A stretch of 64,000 nt of DNA from Scytalidium lignicola (taxonomy: Eukaryota; Ascomycota; Leotiomycetes): contig NCSJ02000082.1 in NCBI GenBank assembly GCA_002812745.2, positions 62,001-126,000 of the forward strand, in the 5' to 3' direction. Positions 12,770-23,400 of the stretch are shown here, in pieces. A model generated the notes under the pieces. That model ran no database searches, was not told the DNA's origin, and saw nothing but the letters and a program-made list of their open reading frames with translations. Both the position numbers and the translations under genes were made by a program. Numbering within the stretch: position 1 is the first letter of the stretch; each line of letters starts with the position of its first letter.

Positions 12770-14719
12770 CTAATTTGCATAACTGCTCCACTTACGGAGC
12801 CTCTCCCCGTACTATGTCATATTCCTGTTAATTTTTCTCCGGAAAAGTTAGAAGTGAAAAGACTCACCCGTGCCAATATAAACGGAACAGGCAGCAATGC
12901 CACGGAGATAAACGCAAGAACACTTGAAGCCCAACCAATTCCCAAAGATCTGAGCATAGCTGGAGCGGCAAGTGGCAATGCGCCGCCAAAAAAGCTGCGG
13001 AAGAATGTATTGCCTGCGAAAACGCTTGCTACGTGACGAGGATATGACTCGCCTAGATAATTCAGCACCGACTGGAACGTGAGGTAAAACCCAGGTGCAA
13101 AGAAAGCTGTGCCTATGATCGGCGCTATCCAGTGCACACTACGTTGAGAATTAGATCACTGTTGAGGAAAAGGGTAGAAATGAAACCTACCTAGGCCGTG
13201 ATGTCCAGCCAAAGATGAAGAGACAAATTGGTATGCAAATTGCACCAATTTGTCCCGGTAGAAGGCGAACCTCTGGCTTGTAGGTATCTCCCATCTTAGC
13301 TGCTGATGGACCATAAGAAAATCGGAGCCAAAGCAAGTATGCAATAATTGAGATAATCGCGCCAATGAGGATTCCAAAGAATGCAACTTTAGAAGTAGTC
13401 AGCCGATGATGGATCATGGTAGATCGAGATACTTACGAGCTTGTTGGAGAGCAGTAAATCCATATATGCCAGCAAAAACTGCAGTGCTTTGTTAGTGTAA
13501 TCCTTGCAATATCTAGCAAGAAAGAGTTCCATACCGTATGGAAAGAATTCAAACCACAGATAAAGCACACCATAGATGAGCATTGTATGCAAATTGACGA
13601 ACAAAATAATAGGATCCGCAAATGACATTTTGAAGTCTTCGATAATCTGCTTCGAAATGCTCTTTGTGATAGACAGACCCTTCATATCGATTTCGCTCTG
13701 GCTATGTATGGTGTCATCTCCGGTCTCCTTGCGATACCTACCAGCTCGACGAAGAAGAATGTTGCTGTAGAGTGTCTCTGGCATCAAAAATATACAGAAG
13801 ACTAGCGTAAAAGCCGAAACTCCCATGAGTAGCCATAACGTCGCTCTCCATGTGTCCCACCTGATTCTGTAGTATAAGTTAGTACTATTATACAAGCAAC
13901 TAGATGAAGGGGATCTAGTACACTGCTCCTGTACCAATTATCTATTGTTCGTTAACTCCCTGAGTCTTTATTTAAGGTATGGGATGAAATCCCCAGAAAT
14001 ACTTACAGGTCCAAGAATTGGTCCACACACACCACTAACTGCATAGAAAGCAATAGCATAAGGCATATGAGAAGGTCCATATATTTCTGAAAGTGTAGCA
14101 CCACCAACACTAATTGGTGTGCTACCAATGAATCCAGCAAAGAAGCGGAGAATCAAAACCGTCTGAATGTTCTTGGCTAACGCCGTGCCGATCTGAAAGA
14201 GACAGAAACCAAATAAACCAGAGATATATATCGGTGTTCGTCCAATAGAAGGAATATTTGAAAGTGGAGAGAGCTACAATTCCCAAGATTAGTATTCTGC
14301 GATAGACACATAGGAGAGGTGATATAGCATACAATGAGCGGACCAATGCCGTAGGCAATGACAAAAAGGGAAAGACCAAGCGTTCCAGCAGCAGTGCCGA
14401 CACCATATTCTTCCTCGATTCCCGGGATACTTGGTGTGAATATCGCCGAAGCAGCATAGAAAGAGAAATTCAAGAGCATGACTTCCAGCATCACCACGAA
14501 TTTCGCACTAGACGACCAGTTCATAGGTTTTTCTGGATCATCTGGACTAGACCAATCAACCAATTTGCTCTGATCTTCCTGTTTTCTAACACTTGATTCG
14601 AGAGATGAATTGTATGGAGAGTTAGAAGAACTTTGACTGCTGGGATATGGAAAGGCAGAACCTCGAGTGAGGTAGTTGGTCAAACGACCGAAAGTGCTTT
14701 CGCGAATAAGGACTTCCAT
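12770..14719 (-). CDS. MFS multidrug exporter, DHA1 type (eight exons)
   Basis: Predicted 518-residue drug:H+ antiporter of the Flr1/polyamine-transporter group. Exons on the minus strand are 14719-14333, 14273-14007, 13941-13922, 13866-13535, 13478-13437, 13386-13191, 13138-12868 and 12811-12770. Every junction keeps the frame. The weakest one is the 20-nt third exon, whose following donor is GTACTA. A hydrophilic N-terminus of ~65 residues carries the family signature WSSPDDPEKPMNWSSSAK. A motif-A-like stretch (PLSNIPSIGRTP) follows helix 2, and the exporter motif C (VCGPILGP then IIGTGAV) sits in helix 5. Joining exons 3 to 5 restores the family-typical FEFFPYVFAGIYGF. The last exon encodes YGERLRKWSSYAN, the usual basic tail. 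It is divergent from the transcription factor at 15682 with a shared promoter, which suggests co-regulation. The substrate is unknown. Confidence 0.88.
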
Positions 14720-14892
14720 TTTGAAGATGTGAAAAAGAATGATATGATGAAGTAGTTGAAATCTAATTATGAAACTGAAAAGAAAATATACAGAATCGCT
14801 TTACATCCATCGCTATCTCTATATATGTAAAGATTGGAAAACACTTGTGCATGCGGTAAAGCTGGTCGGAGCGGCGAACTTCAAGGTGCTAC

Positions 14893-14902
14893 CGGTACTC
14901 CG
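14893..14902. promoter_or_regulatory. Candidate Zn2Cys6 binding site, CGG-N4-CCG
   Basis: CGGTACTCCG lies 174 bp upstream of the exporter ATG. The triplet arrangement fits a Zn2Cys6 homodimer. It is assigned to the neighbouring regulator only by position. Confidence 0.35.
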
Positions 14903-15497
14903 ATACATCTTCCCTGAATCTAACACCAACCACTAAAACTGGACTAGAAGCATTCAACTTCTACCGGTGAAAGAATTAAGAGAGCAGAAAACTCCCCTCA
15001 TTCCATAAGAGCTGTATATGCGCCGAAAATACCAAGGCAAACAAATAGAAGTGTGTAACCTCCAAAGCATTTCGAAGCACCTTAAGAGATGGTTCTTGCC
15101 CTCTATAAGGGCACACAGTCAAGTTACTCTATTGTGAGGCGTGTAATTTATATGGAGCAATTGTGATGACTTCCTCTATCACGAAAAGAAGAATGCTAGT
15201 TGTTTGTGTTGGTAGTTGTGGAGTGGTATGGAAGATGTTACGAAGCAATTCACTTGGAAGTTACCCGAGTGGGGTGGTCGCCACAGGCACCCCTAGTACG
15301 CTACAATGTAGCTTATTGCATCTTCTTATTGTGGTTTAAATCTAAAGATCTACGTATGCGGTTAAATCACTCACACTATTCTCTAACAATAAGAAATTTC
15401 CCTTTGGAGGACGAAAAGCAGGAGGTAGAATCCGTCGTATACTTAGAAGAGTTACAGGTACCTCCGTGCTCATTTCCTTTTCTGGTTAGCTGGTGGC

Positions 15498-15507
15498 CGG
15501 AATTCCG
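15498..15507. promoter_or_regulatory. Candidate Zn2Cys6 binding site, CGG-N4-CCG
   Basis: CGGAATTCCG is a perfect palindrome 175 bp upstream of the regulator ATG, in the same spacing class as the site at 14893. It could serve autoregulation; this is inference. Confidence 0.35.
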
Positions 15508-15681
15508 AACTGTCCCCGGACTTTCAAGTGGCGAACTGGAACGATTGCTAATAGCCACCGGAGTTGAATGCCCCTTAAGATCTAAAGGGAATCCCAACAT
15601 CAATTCTTGGTTCGCATCCATAATTTACATATTTAAATTATCTCTCTCTTACATAGCAGGATTTCTTTAAAGTTATCACAA

Positions 15682-17085
15682 ATGTCATCAGATATGCCGA
15701 CTCCGCGACGGACAGCACCTAGAAGAATAGCTCCTCCTAGAAAAAAGGCTTGTTCTCAGTGCTCCGAGGGGAAGATTCGATGTGACATGCGCCGACCTCG
15801 TTGTTCAAGATGCTTAAAGAAAGGGATCCAGTGTGTTTACACAGTCCCAGCTCATACTTCGTTTCCTATCATAGAGGACAGAGCTGAAACCACGCCTGGT
15901 ACAGACAATGGATTCGATAATTTTAGCTCTGACTCCAAATATCAAACTCCAAACTCAGCTAGTCCAGATATGAGGAGTAGCTCTATCCGGCCTGTGCCAA
16001 ATTGGATTCAGATGTCAATGTCAAATCGAAACCAAGCAGAAAGTCCCTATACGTTACCAACCCCCGAAAGCTTTCACATTAGCAATTCAACACCTGCCTT
16101 TACATCTGAGCCGTCTGTATCCAGTCATGTTCCGAAGTTTGCAAATGTGGACTTAGTTCCTGCAGCGGATAGTACAGAGATAGGTGACCGCTGGTTGGCT
16201 ACGATTCTTCCTTCTACTTCACTAAAGCAAGTCAAAACTCTCTTGCCCTCGACAGCTCGATACATCTACCGTGTTTTGAAGACGTATCCAAAGATGATGC
16301 TTCAACCAGGAGGATTGCCTCCTATTATCCATCCATTACAAGTATCCGAACAGGAAAGTGCAGCCCCATTAGCCAACTGCCTAAGTTTAGTTCGTTTGTG
16401 GGAAGGTCGTGCGGCAGGCAGTGAAGACATCATTATCAAAACCATAAGGAAAGAGATGGAAAACTTGTATCAAGAAGTATTTATCTCAATCAAAATGGCA
16501 AATCTCAAAGTTACTAATCAGTTAATATAGCATGAAAACTATGACCAGATCACTCTTCTTGCAGCATGTCAGGCTTATCTAATATACTCAATCATGATGT
16601 TTTCTCCTGGAGAGAGCGCTTCTTTGGTTGATCAAACAACTATGATTAATCTTCAAGCCCTTGGAAGCCACGCAGCTCTCAAAGGTCTTGTCTGTCGAGG
16701 AGAGCTATCACAGTCACGCCCAGACTGGGAGTCTTGGCTTGTTGCATCCGCAAAGCGCCGTACACTTTTTACCATGTACACGTTTGATAATATCTTCAAT
16801 TTCTTTCACAACGTACCATGTTTCACCGGAGAAGAGCTGGCATCGCTTCCCGCACCTTCTAGTAAAGCCTTGTGGCAGGCTGTCGACAGGAGAAGTTGGG
16901 AGAGGGAATACAACCTTCAACTCGCTAGATGGGAAGGTGGTTTCCTGCGACTCGGTGAGTTATGGCCACACCTAGATCCCGGAGAAAAGAAAAGCAGGCA
17001 GAACAGAATTGATCGTTGGGTGGAATCTGTGGATGAGTTCGGGATGATGTTATATGCAACTGTGGTGCACACTTATGGCGAATAA
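15682..17085 (+). CDS. Zn2Cys6 transcription factor
   Basis: Fungal binuclear-zinc regulator, 449 residues. Exon 1 is 15682-16476 and exon 2 is 16531-17085. The 54-bp intron (GTATTT donor, ACTAAT branch, TAG acceptor) is needed to avoid a stop at 16528. A basic N-terminus (PRRTAPRRIAPPRKK) precedes the zinc cluster, whose cysteines are C24, C27, C34, C41, C44 and C51, a canonical CX2CX6CX6CX2CX6C. A Ser/Pro-rich linker follows. The C-terminal half has the helical ligand-sensing/middle-homology character of the family, with HENYDQITLLAACQAYLIY just after the intron and RWVESVDEFGMMLYA near the end. It has the length of the compact factors often found in small gene clusters. It shares a divergent promoter with the DHA1 exporter, which makes that exporter its likeliest target. 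Confidence 0.9.
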
Positions 17086-18060
17086 CTAGAACATCGCAGC
17101 ACCTAACTGTTAGAAAGTGATCCGATTATAGAGGCAAAGCATGCCTTCCGTTTATTTGTGAGCACGCAACCTCCACTAAAGACAACAACTCACAAAGAGG
17201 ATCTATATTGTGCTTACACACCCTAATGAAATTTGACTTTCAGAGCGGTCTCTAGCCTCTATTCAAAACCAGGGAATATGCCTGACGTCAAGCAAAGATT
17301 AAGTTGAGTTGCTCATAAGGGCAAGATGATGCTATGAAGGTTCCATTCTTGACCTGAATTCCGATTCTAGATAGATTAAGTTCCACTAAGTAGTAAGTTA
17401 TTTTTTTACCACTAGTTGGCTTATTTAATTGTCTCCTTTGGTTGCAGAGCTGGTGTGTTACGAGCAACAAGCATAGCTGAACCCTACAGGCATTATGTAT
17501 ATATTCCGGCCGAACCACCAAGTTACGATTGGTCAATTAACCGATTTGCAAACATCGTGGNTGNAGCTCGCTTCCTCAATAATGCCACTCCTCCAAGACA
17601 ATCTGAGATTTAACAGCTTGGGGTTGAAGAATTAAAGAATGAGTGAGGAGTCAGTTCTTAATAAATATATAGTCCTTTGCTCTCTGCTAAGTCACTGAGC
17701 TGCATATTTAATTCATGAATCATTAGATTGTTATATTTTGAATGAATACTTCTCCATCTATACAATTAGTTCATAATTCAATACACAAGATAACTAGCTC
17801 TTAGGGTATCTATACATGCCTGCAGATATTGAGTCATTCCTCATCTTTCCAAATGTCGCATTTTCCTTGTATCGGTAGCATTAGAGCACATCCGGACGAA
17901 ATAAATGTGTTTGGGCTTAGCATCTCTTTTTGTTTTATTCATATACTTCTGCTTTAAGTATTGTTGTAGATGCTTTGTCAAATACAGTAGGAGCAAGAGA
18001 GTTCACCCATTCAAATCATGGCTTTACTTCAGCCTAAAGTTTTATTGTGAAACTAAATCC
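17086..18060. other. Intergenic stretch, AT-rich
   Basis: About 1 kb between convergent 3' ends. A short open frame at 17416-17613 (ATSIAEPYRHYVYIPAEPP) contains two undetermined bases and is not recognised; it could be a gene remnant. The rest is AT-rich and featureless. Confidence 0.4.
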
Positions 18061-19643
18061 TCACTCCTGCTTCTCAAGGGCGTGTACAACTGAAGCAGGT
18101 GCTTCAACATCATCTGGACCACTCTGAACAGATTCCCGTTTCTTACGGTCATGAATTTCTAAGAATCGCACAAGTATAGAAGTCACGATAATCGCGGCAC
18201 CAAATACCGCAGCGGCGATATACCCGGGGTTGAACCTTGGCCCCTCCGCTGTTCTCCAAACAGCATCAGAGTACCAGATAGAATTGATATAGCCGCACAT
18301 ATTAGACGTGGCAATCACGAAGCCTCTCATTTCATGGTCATGCGGGATGAGATCAGGATACCAAGCATACCAGATTCCCGGGACGCCAGCACAGAACCAG
18401 GCAAAGTAGAAGGCCACAAACTTCAATTTTCGAGGGACGTCCCAAATAGCTAGTACAATGACGCTAAATAAGGTTCCGGCTTGCATGACCGTTATGGCTT
18501 GCCAACGGGAACCTCGTAATAATGGAGAGTCTGATAGCATAGCTGCAACTATTTGGACAGCAACAGCGATGCCAGCCACCGCAGTCGGTAAGACATTGAC
18601 GTCGTAAATTGGGTAGTTCTCCGACTTGAGCCAGATGGCGAATGTTGGCTGTTGACTAGGTAGACTAGCCTGAACAAAGAAGTATCCAAGAGGCAATACC
18701 CAGAACTGCCATTGAGCCATCATCCTGAAGATCTTTTTGCGGTCCCAGGCCGACGCTCCTAGTGGTTTGTAACCATCATCCACTAGGCGCTGCTTTGCGT
18801 ACTCACTTCCTTTTTGCTTAGGTAGAACGCTCGTGTATTCTCTGGGAAATCTGGGTTGAAGAAGTATCCAAGAATAGCAACTGGCAGGCTAATGATGCCG
18901 CAGATGATAAAGAGCCATTGCCAACCCTGGTGGCCGAGACGCCCATTGAGGTTCTTGTATGCAGCTGCTTGGAGATAGCCACTGAACATTGAGGCCAAAG
19001 TCGCGGTACAGTAGAACAGAGTCGTGCGCTTAGCTCTCTCACCCTTCTTATACCAGGACCCAATGACATAAATAATGCAAGGGAAGAAGGCTCCCTCGCA
19101 CAGTCCTATAAGGAAGCGGAGGGCATAGAGCTGTGATACGGACTTGACGGCAGCGCTGGAAAAAGTGAAAATGGCCCATAGAACTTCGAGGGTAGGGACG
19201 AGAATTGACGGCCGCACCTTGGTCACCAATATCACGGCAGGTAATTGGCTGATAACGTAGCCCGAGGTAAAAACGTTTCCCATGTAAGTGAGCTGACTGC
19301 CACCCATATTTATAGATTCCTTCATGCCTGATACATAGGCGTTGTTGAGGTTGGCTTGGTCCAGATTCTTGCAGAAATATCCCAGGCATCCATAGGTAAG
19401 AAGGAAGAAATCTAGCTTGAAGAGAAAGAGCTTCTCTTCCTTTGACTTGTCAGGATCATCCCAAACATACCTCTGCACTGATCGGCCAAAGCGAAGTATG
19501 GCTCCCCAGGCTCCAGGTTTTTGCCATGCTGCCAAAGGCTTTTCTACCTCATTTTGAGGTGTGGAGGTAGAGTCGACATCTTCAAAGGCCGCAGTCTTTG
19601 AATTCACCCATTCCTCACTCTTGTGGCTAGTAATGTCTGCCAT
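18061..19643 (-). CDS. Dal5/Liz1-type permease with an apparent 1-nt frameshift
   Basis: Anion:cation symporter family permease of the MFS (allantoate, nicotinate and pantothenate carriers such as Dal5, Tna1 and Liz1). Two abutting frames make up one protein. 19643 to about 18805 gives the N-terminal half, including the family stretches KNLDQANLNNAYVSGMKE, RFLIGLCEGAFFPCIIYVIG and KKGERAKRTTLFYC. About 18804 to 18061 gives the C-terminal half from EYAKQRLVDDGYKPLGA onward, with WYPDLIPHDHEMRGFVIATSNM. The halves join at the central loop but are out of register by one base next to an AAAAAGGAA run (18805-18815). A GTGAGT at 18804-18799 looks like a donor, yet the frame resumes only a few codons later, too soon for an intron, and the resumed codons match the conserved loop. 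Either a real single-base deletion or a draft error fits. Repaired length would be about 527 residues with 12 helices. It is divergent from the oxygenase at 21024. Confidence 0.8.
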
Positions 19644-21023
19644 TTTACCGTGATGCTTCAGCAGTTGATGGGGTGTATCGTTGTTGGGAGGAGCTATGCA
19701 AAGTTGTGTATATTACCAAGTAGTAAGGTGCTATCAAATAGAAATCCATGACTCTCTTACTCTGCAGGTTCGAGTGTCCCTCTGTGAAGTGTCTAATTGC
19801 GCAATTTCGACATCAGTTCCGCCATCACACTCTTTGATAGTTCCATACTATAGAGAAAACCCCATGGTCGTGGGCCACAGTAGTTGTCACACTCCTGCTA
19901 TGATGATTAGTCGCAGTAGCTGTGCTCCGTGTATCGGCGGCAATAACAATGCGTGCTACAGGAGAAGCAGGCCATTCTCTGGATTTGTAAGCTCTTGGAT
20001 CTTGCCCACGTTGAGCTAAACTTCGTGGCGGTAGAAACGTTTCGTAAACTGATTCCCATATTGTGGAACACGCTGGCCTGCCTGAGTCAGGTTCAAAGCT
20101 ACTGAACAGGGTGAGTTTGTCCTGCCTGTCTTCAAATCCCATAACAGCAGCCATTTGCTCTCTCTTCATTGGTTGCTAACCCTTTCATGTCACAACGCTG
20201 GCCTTAGAGCAAATCCGAGACACCGATTCTAATATATGCATAGCAGCGTTGGGTTGCAATCAAACCAGGGGCCTGGTAGCCGGTGCAAGGATTTCATCCC
20301 CGGTCTAGATTTTAACATCCAACGTAGAAGGATGTTGAATAAAAACGATTTGCATCTCGCTATCTGGGTCATATCTCGGTAGCTTCTATCAAACATAAAT
20401 GACTTAAAAGCTTAATTGGAAGTTACTTTGTCATGACTGATTGGGACTACTAAAAACGTGCAGCCTTTCGTGAGGCTATTCATTAATTGCGAAGATCAAT
20501 CGTAATCGCAAGCTTTCAATCTCTTTTGCTACATCGCAGATGTGGCGACAGTGAGTGAACGAATTGGATCGGAGATATGTTGACCCCGCGATAAATTATT
20601 TGCAATTTACCGACGAGATTTCGTGATCCGCAACATCATTTGCTGTGCCGTATACCTCACCTCATATTCTGCTATCGGGGAGAGTTCTCGATTCGGAGTG
20701 CAGGAGTTAAGGAGTTAAGAATTGAGAGAGATTGGATATACTCACCTGCAGCACTTCTGCACTGTTGCATCCACCGCTGGGTATCTGAGGAACTCCAGGT
20801 GTTAGAAGGAGCGGGAAGTCTGGATGACGACATGCGTGCAACGAATGGCGATGGACAACCCCTCAGCAAGGCTGACAAACTCATGAGGGGGTTATCAAGG
20901 ATAGTGGGGTTGCCAGATGATATAGTACTTAAAAAGAGCTGCATTTGAAAGGGTGAATCGATATAAAAAGGCTCTATCAATTGAATTCCATCCAACGATA
21001 GTTTCATAACTATAACCTCAACC
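19644..21023. other. Divergent intergenic region between permease and oxygenase
   Basis: A 1.4-kb space between divergent starts, so it probably holds both promoters. A 114-codon frame on the minus strand (20169-19825) has moderately protein-like composition (FEDRQDKLTLFSSFEP) but matches nothing I know; it may be an orphan or a remnant. No CGG-N4-CCG site like those at 14893 and 15498 was seen here. Single TCGGAG pieces occur near 20568 and 20693. Confidence 0.45.
20962..20970 (+). promoter_or_regulatory. TATA box of the oxygenase gene
   Basis: TATAAAAAG is 62 bp before the ATG at 21024. This is the expected distance for a short fungal leader. Confidence 0.55.
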
Positions 21024-22187
21024 ATGTCTGCTACTCTTGTCCAGACTTCAGCCGCCGTGACTTCCATCCCAGTCGAGGACACGCATAAGTACGACTATGA
21101 CCGTCTTGAGCGTTACCAACACCCCCCTGAGACCAAGGAAAATCTTCCATGGGCCGAGCTCGTGACACTCGACCTAGAGGACTTTGATCGTCCAGGTGGA
21201 AAGGAAAGGCTGGCTAAGCAACTTGAACACGCCGTCCACCATGTCGGCTTCTTCTATGTCAAGAATTTCGGCCTCACGCAACAACAAGTAGACGACCAAT
21301 TCACTCTAGCCAAGCACTTCTTCAAGCTCCCTACCGAGGAAAAGGCCAAATACGAGGTTGACTATGCCGCTGCTGATTACAACGGATGGCGCCGCAATGG
21401 CCGCTCCAAAATTGTCAAGGCGTTTGATAACGTCGAAATTTTCAATATTCCCAAGTTCACGGATGATTTCAAGGGCAAGTATGACTATCCAGACCTGCTC
21501 AAGGCCCATTGGTCGGAGATTGAGACCTTCTCTCGTGCCTTACATTCAAATGTGGTGCTTCCGCTCCTCCGACTCTTTGCTATCATCCTGCAGCTTCCAG
21601 ATGAGGACTACCTCGTCAAACAACACACCTATGATAGGAAGAGTGAAGACCACTTCCGATACATGATCTATCACAAGCGTACTCCTGAGGAACATGCTGC
21701 AAGCAACAATGGCCTAGGTACAGGACACACCGATCTCGGGACTGTGACGCTCTTGTTCAGACAGCCAGTCGCAGGACTTCAAATCCTCGGCGAAGATGGA
21801 AACTGGACGTATGTCACAGCCCAACCTGGTACAATCACTGTCAACCTCGCAGATACTATCTCTCACTTGACAGGTGGATGGCTGAAGAGTTCCGTTCACC
21901 GCGTTGTATCGCCTCCCGAGGACCAACGCGAATATGACCGTACCGGTCTTCTATATTTCGCTCGTCCGCACAATGACACAATCTTGAATCCCATTCTGGA
22001 CTCTCCAGTGTTGAATTCTGCAGGCGTAGCGTCGCGGTTTGAGAAACCTGTAACGATGGAGGAATGGGTTAAGGCTAAGCAGACTTTACAACTGAACCCT
22101 GAAATCGCAGCTAAGAGATGGGCAGAGAATGGCGATGGTACTGTAGAAGTTCTTGCGGGATTCAAAGACCGGAAGTATAAAGAATAA
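21024..22187 (+). CDS. 2-oxoglutarate/Fe(II)-dependent oxygenase
   Basis: Single-exon, 387-residue enzyme of the isopenicillin-N-synthase-like 2OG-Fe(II) dioxygenase superfamily, which hydroxylates or desaturates small molecules using 2-oxoglutarate and O2. The N-terminal DIOX_N-like domain holds LAKQLEHAVHHVGFFYVKN (about 64-81). The jelly-roll core carries the iron ligands H235 and D237 (GHTDLGTVT) and the distal H292 (SSVHRVV). R306 (YDRTGLLYFARP) is the likely 2-oxoglutarate contact; the usual RxS serine is replaced by glycine at 308. There is no signal peptide, so it is cytosolic. The ATG at 21024 has a TATA box 62 bp upstream, and the frame spans the complete family length. It sits beside a permease and close to an exporter and regulator, so the substrate may be a compound taken up and modified. 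The exact reaction cannot be read from the sequence. Confidence 0.92.
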   Translation: MSATLVQTSAAVTSIPVEDTHKYDYDRLERYQHPPETKENLPWAELVTLDLEDFDRPGGKERLAKQLEHAVHHVGFFYVKNFGLTQQQVDDQFTLAKHFFKLPTEEKAKYEVDYAAADYNGWRRNGRSKIVKAFDNVEIFNIPKFTDDFKGKYDYPDLLKAHWSEIETFSRALHSNVVLPLLRLFAIILQLPDEDYLVKQHTYDRKSEDHFRYMIYHKRTPEEHAASNNGLGTGHTDLGTVTLLFRQPVAGLQILGEDGNWTYVTAQPGTITVNLADTISHLTGGWLKSSVHRVVSPPEDQREYDRTGLLYFARPHNDTILNPILDSPVLNSAGVASRFEKPVTMEEWVKAKQTLQLNPEIAAKRWAENGDGTVEVLAGFKDRKYKE

Positions 22188-23400
22188 CGAGTATTGTGCC
22201 TTGTATATGGTAATAGAAACATTGTGTATAACTTCGCGTATTATACTTGACCGATTGTCATTTAAAAGTATCATCGTGAAGATTTCAAACGTATCAGCTT
22301 GATTCTAATTATTTTGTCAAATTTAGGCAGGGGGGAAAGACTTCACGATAACACATGCGATATCATTTGTTCAACAACACAACAAAAATGGTATCACTCA
22401 GTTTGACCTCCTGATGATGATTTCGCATACCAAATATATATGCGGTACATATTGCTTCAGCAGGTTTATTCCTGCCATTGCTTTACACCTAAAGCAGGTC
22501 TTTAGAAGCTGAGTTTACCAATAAATTTTTTNGTAAATAGAAATCAAAGAAACTCTGTTAATAGTAGGACAAATAACAGTAACTTTAACATAAATAAAAT
22601 ATGTAAATTCATAAAGAAAGGACAAGACTTCTGGAATTGATGTGAATTGCTGACATGCTCCGCAGAACCTCACTTGAGGACAAGGGGCCTAAGAATGTAA
22701 GACGAGCCACGTAAACTTGTATAGAAAGAATAGACCTATTCTCTCCTATTGTCGTAAATTTTGACCGGAGAGCATGAGCGCTTAGCCATCATAACCATGA
22801 CGAATATGAGAAGGCAGAACTCTTTGCAACGACTCTCCTTTTGATGTCCTCGCCACAACGAATTTTTTTATTACTGCGCCACTCATTGCCGTGTCAGCCA
22901 TTCATCACGTGAGCGTCATCATTACCCCTCGGAGCGCCGGAGTGCAGTACAGTAAAATTGCGTATGTGGCCACGAACGATTGAAGGAAGGACGGGATGAT
23001 CAAAAGATTCCAATACTTAATACAGTATTAATAGTGAACCTGTAACGCCGCTTAACCTCTGTTCCAATCCTATTTGCAAGTTGTGAATATCTGAGTCGTA
23101 GATCAAACCAAGGTCGCTTTATTTGGAAACACTAATAATAAGGACCAAGAAGACCAGTTCTCGGCTGTGTCCGTTCGTTCGCCTGTGAGACGTCTCAATT
23201 ATCTGCGTAAGCCGATCTTTGGACTGCACATCATCACTTCCTTTCCCAATTTCCCATCTCACTCATCAACAACGCAACACGAACAGAACTCATTTTCAAC
23301 AGATACACTCTTCTAATCGATCGCGCTACCCGCTGCCTTTTCATCGGATTACTTTCACGGGCCTCACTATCTTTTATCCGAACTCCCTCCTCTAGACAAG
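22188..23400. other. Intergenic stretch and SNC1 leader
   Basis: About 1.2 kb. It holds a CACGTGA E-box-like element near 22906, a GCAGTACAGTA piece near 22944 and one undetermined base after a T run at 22532. The last 200 bases are C/T-rich and are probably the transcribed leader of the SNARE gene. Confidence 0.45.

Larger units (their letters stand above)
14720..15681. promoter_or_regulatory. Divergent promoter of the exporter and the Zn2Cys6 regulator
   Basis: A 962-bp space between two divergently transcribed starts. It holds two perfect CGG-N4-CCG inverted sites: CGGTACTCCG at 14893-14902 and CGGAATTCCG at 15498-15507. Spaced CGG triplets in inverted orientation are the usual targets of dimeric Zn2Cys6 factors such as the one encoded next door. 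An open frame at 15200-15670 covers the right half but resembles no protein and overlaps the expected leader, so I treat it as chance. Confidence 0.6.

Noticed and set aside
15200..15670. 156-codon frame just before the Zn2Cys6 gene
   Set aside because: It covers the regulator's promoter and leader, has no domain, and contains the CGGAATTCCG site.
18783..18804. Intron at GTGAGT in the Dal5-type permease
   Set aside because: The coding match resumes immediately after it (EYAKQRLVDDGY), and no acceptor within normal intron length keeps the frame.
20640..20948. 102-codon frame upstream of the oxygenase
   Set aside because: It ends at the TATA box of the oxygenase, has no recognised domain, and a competing antisense frame covers the same bases.
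12770..22187. A classical secondary-metabolite cluster
   Set aside because: No synthase, P450 or other backbone enzyme is present, so only a small accessory module is claimed.
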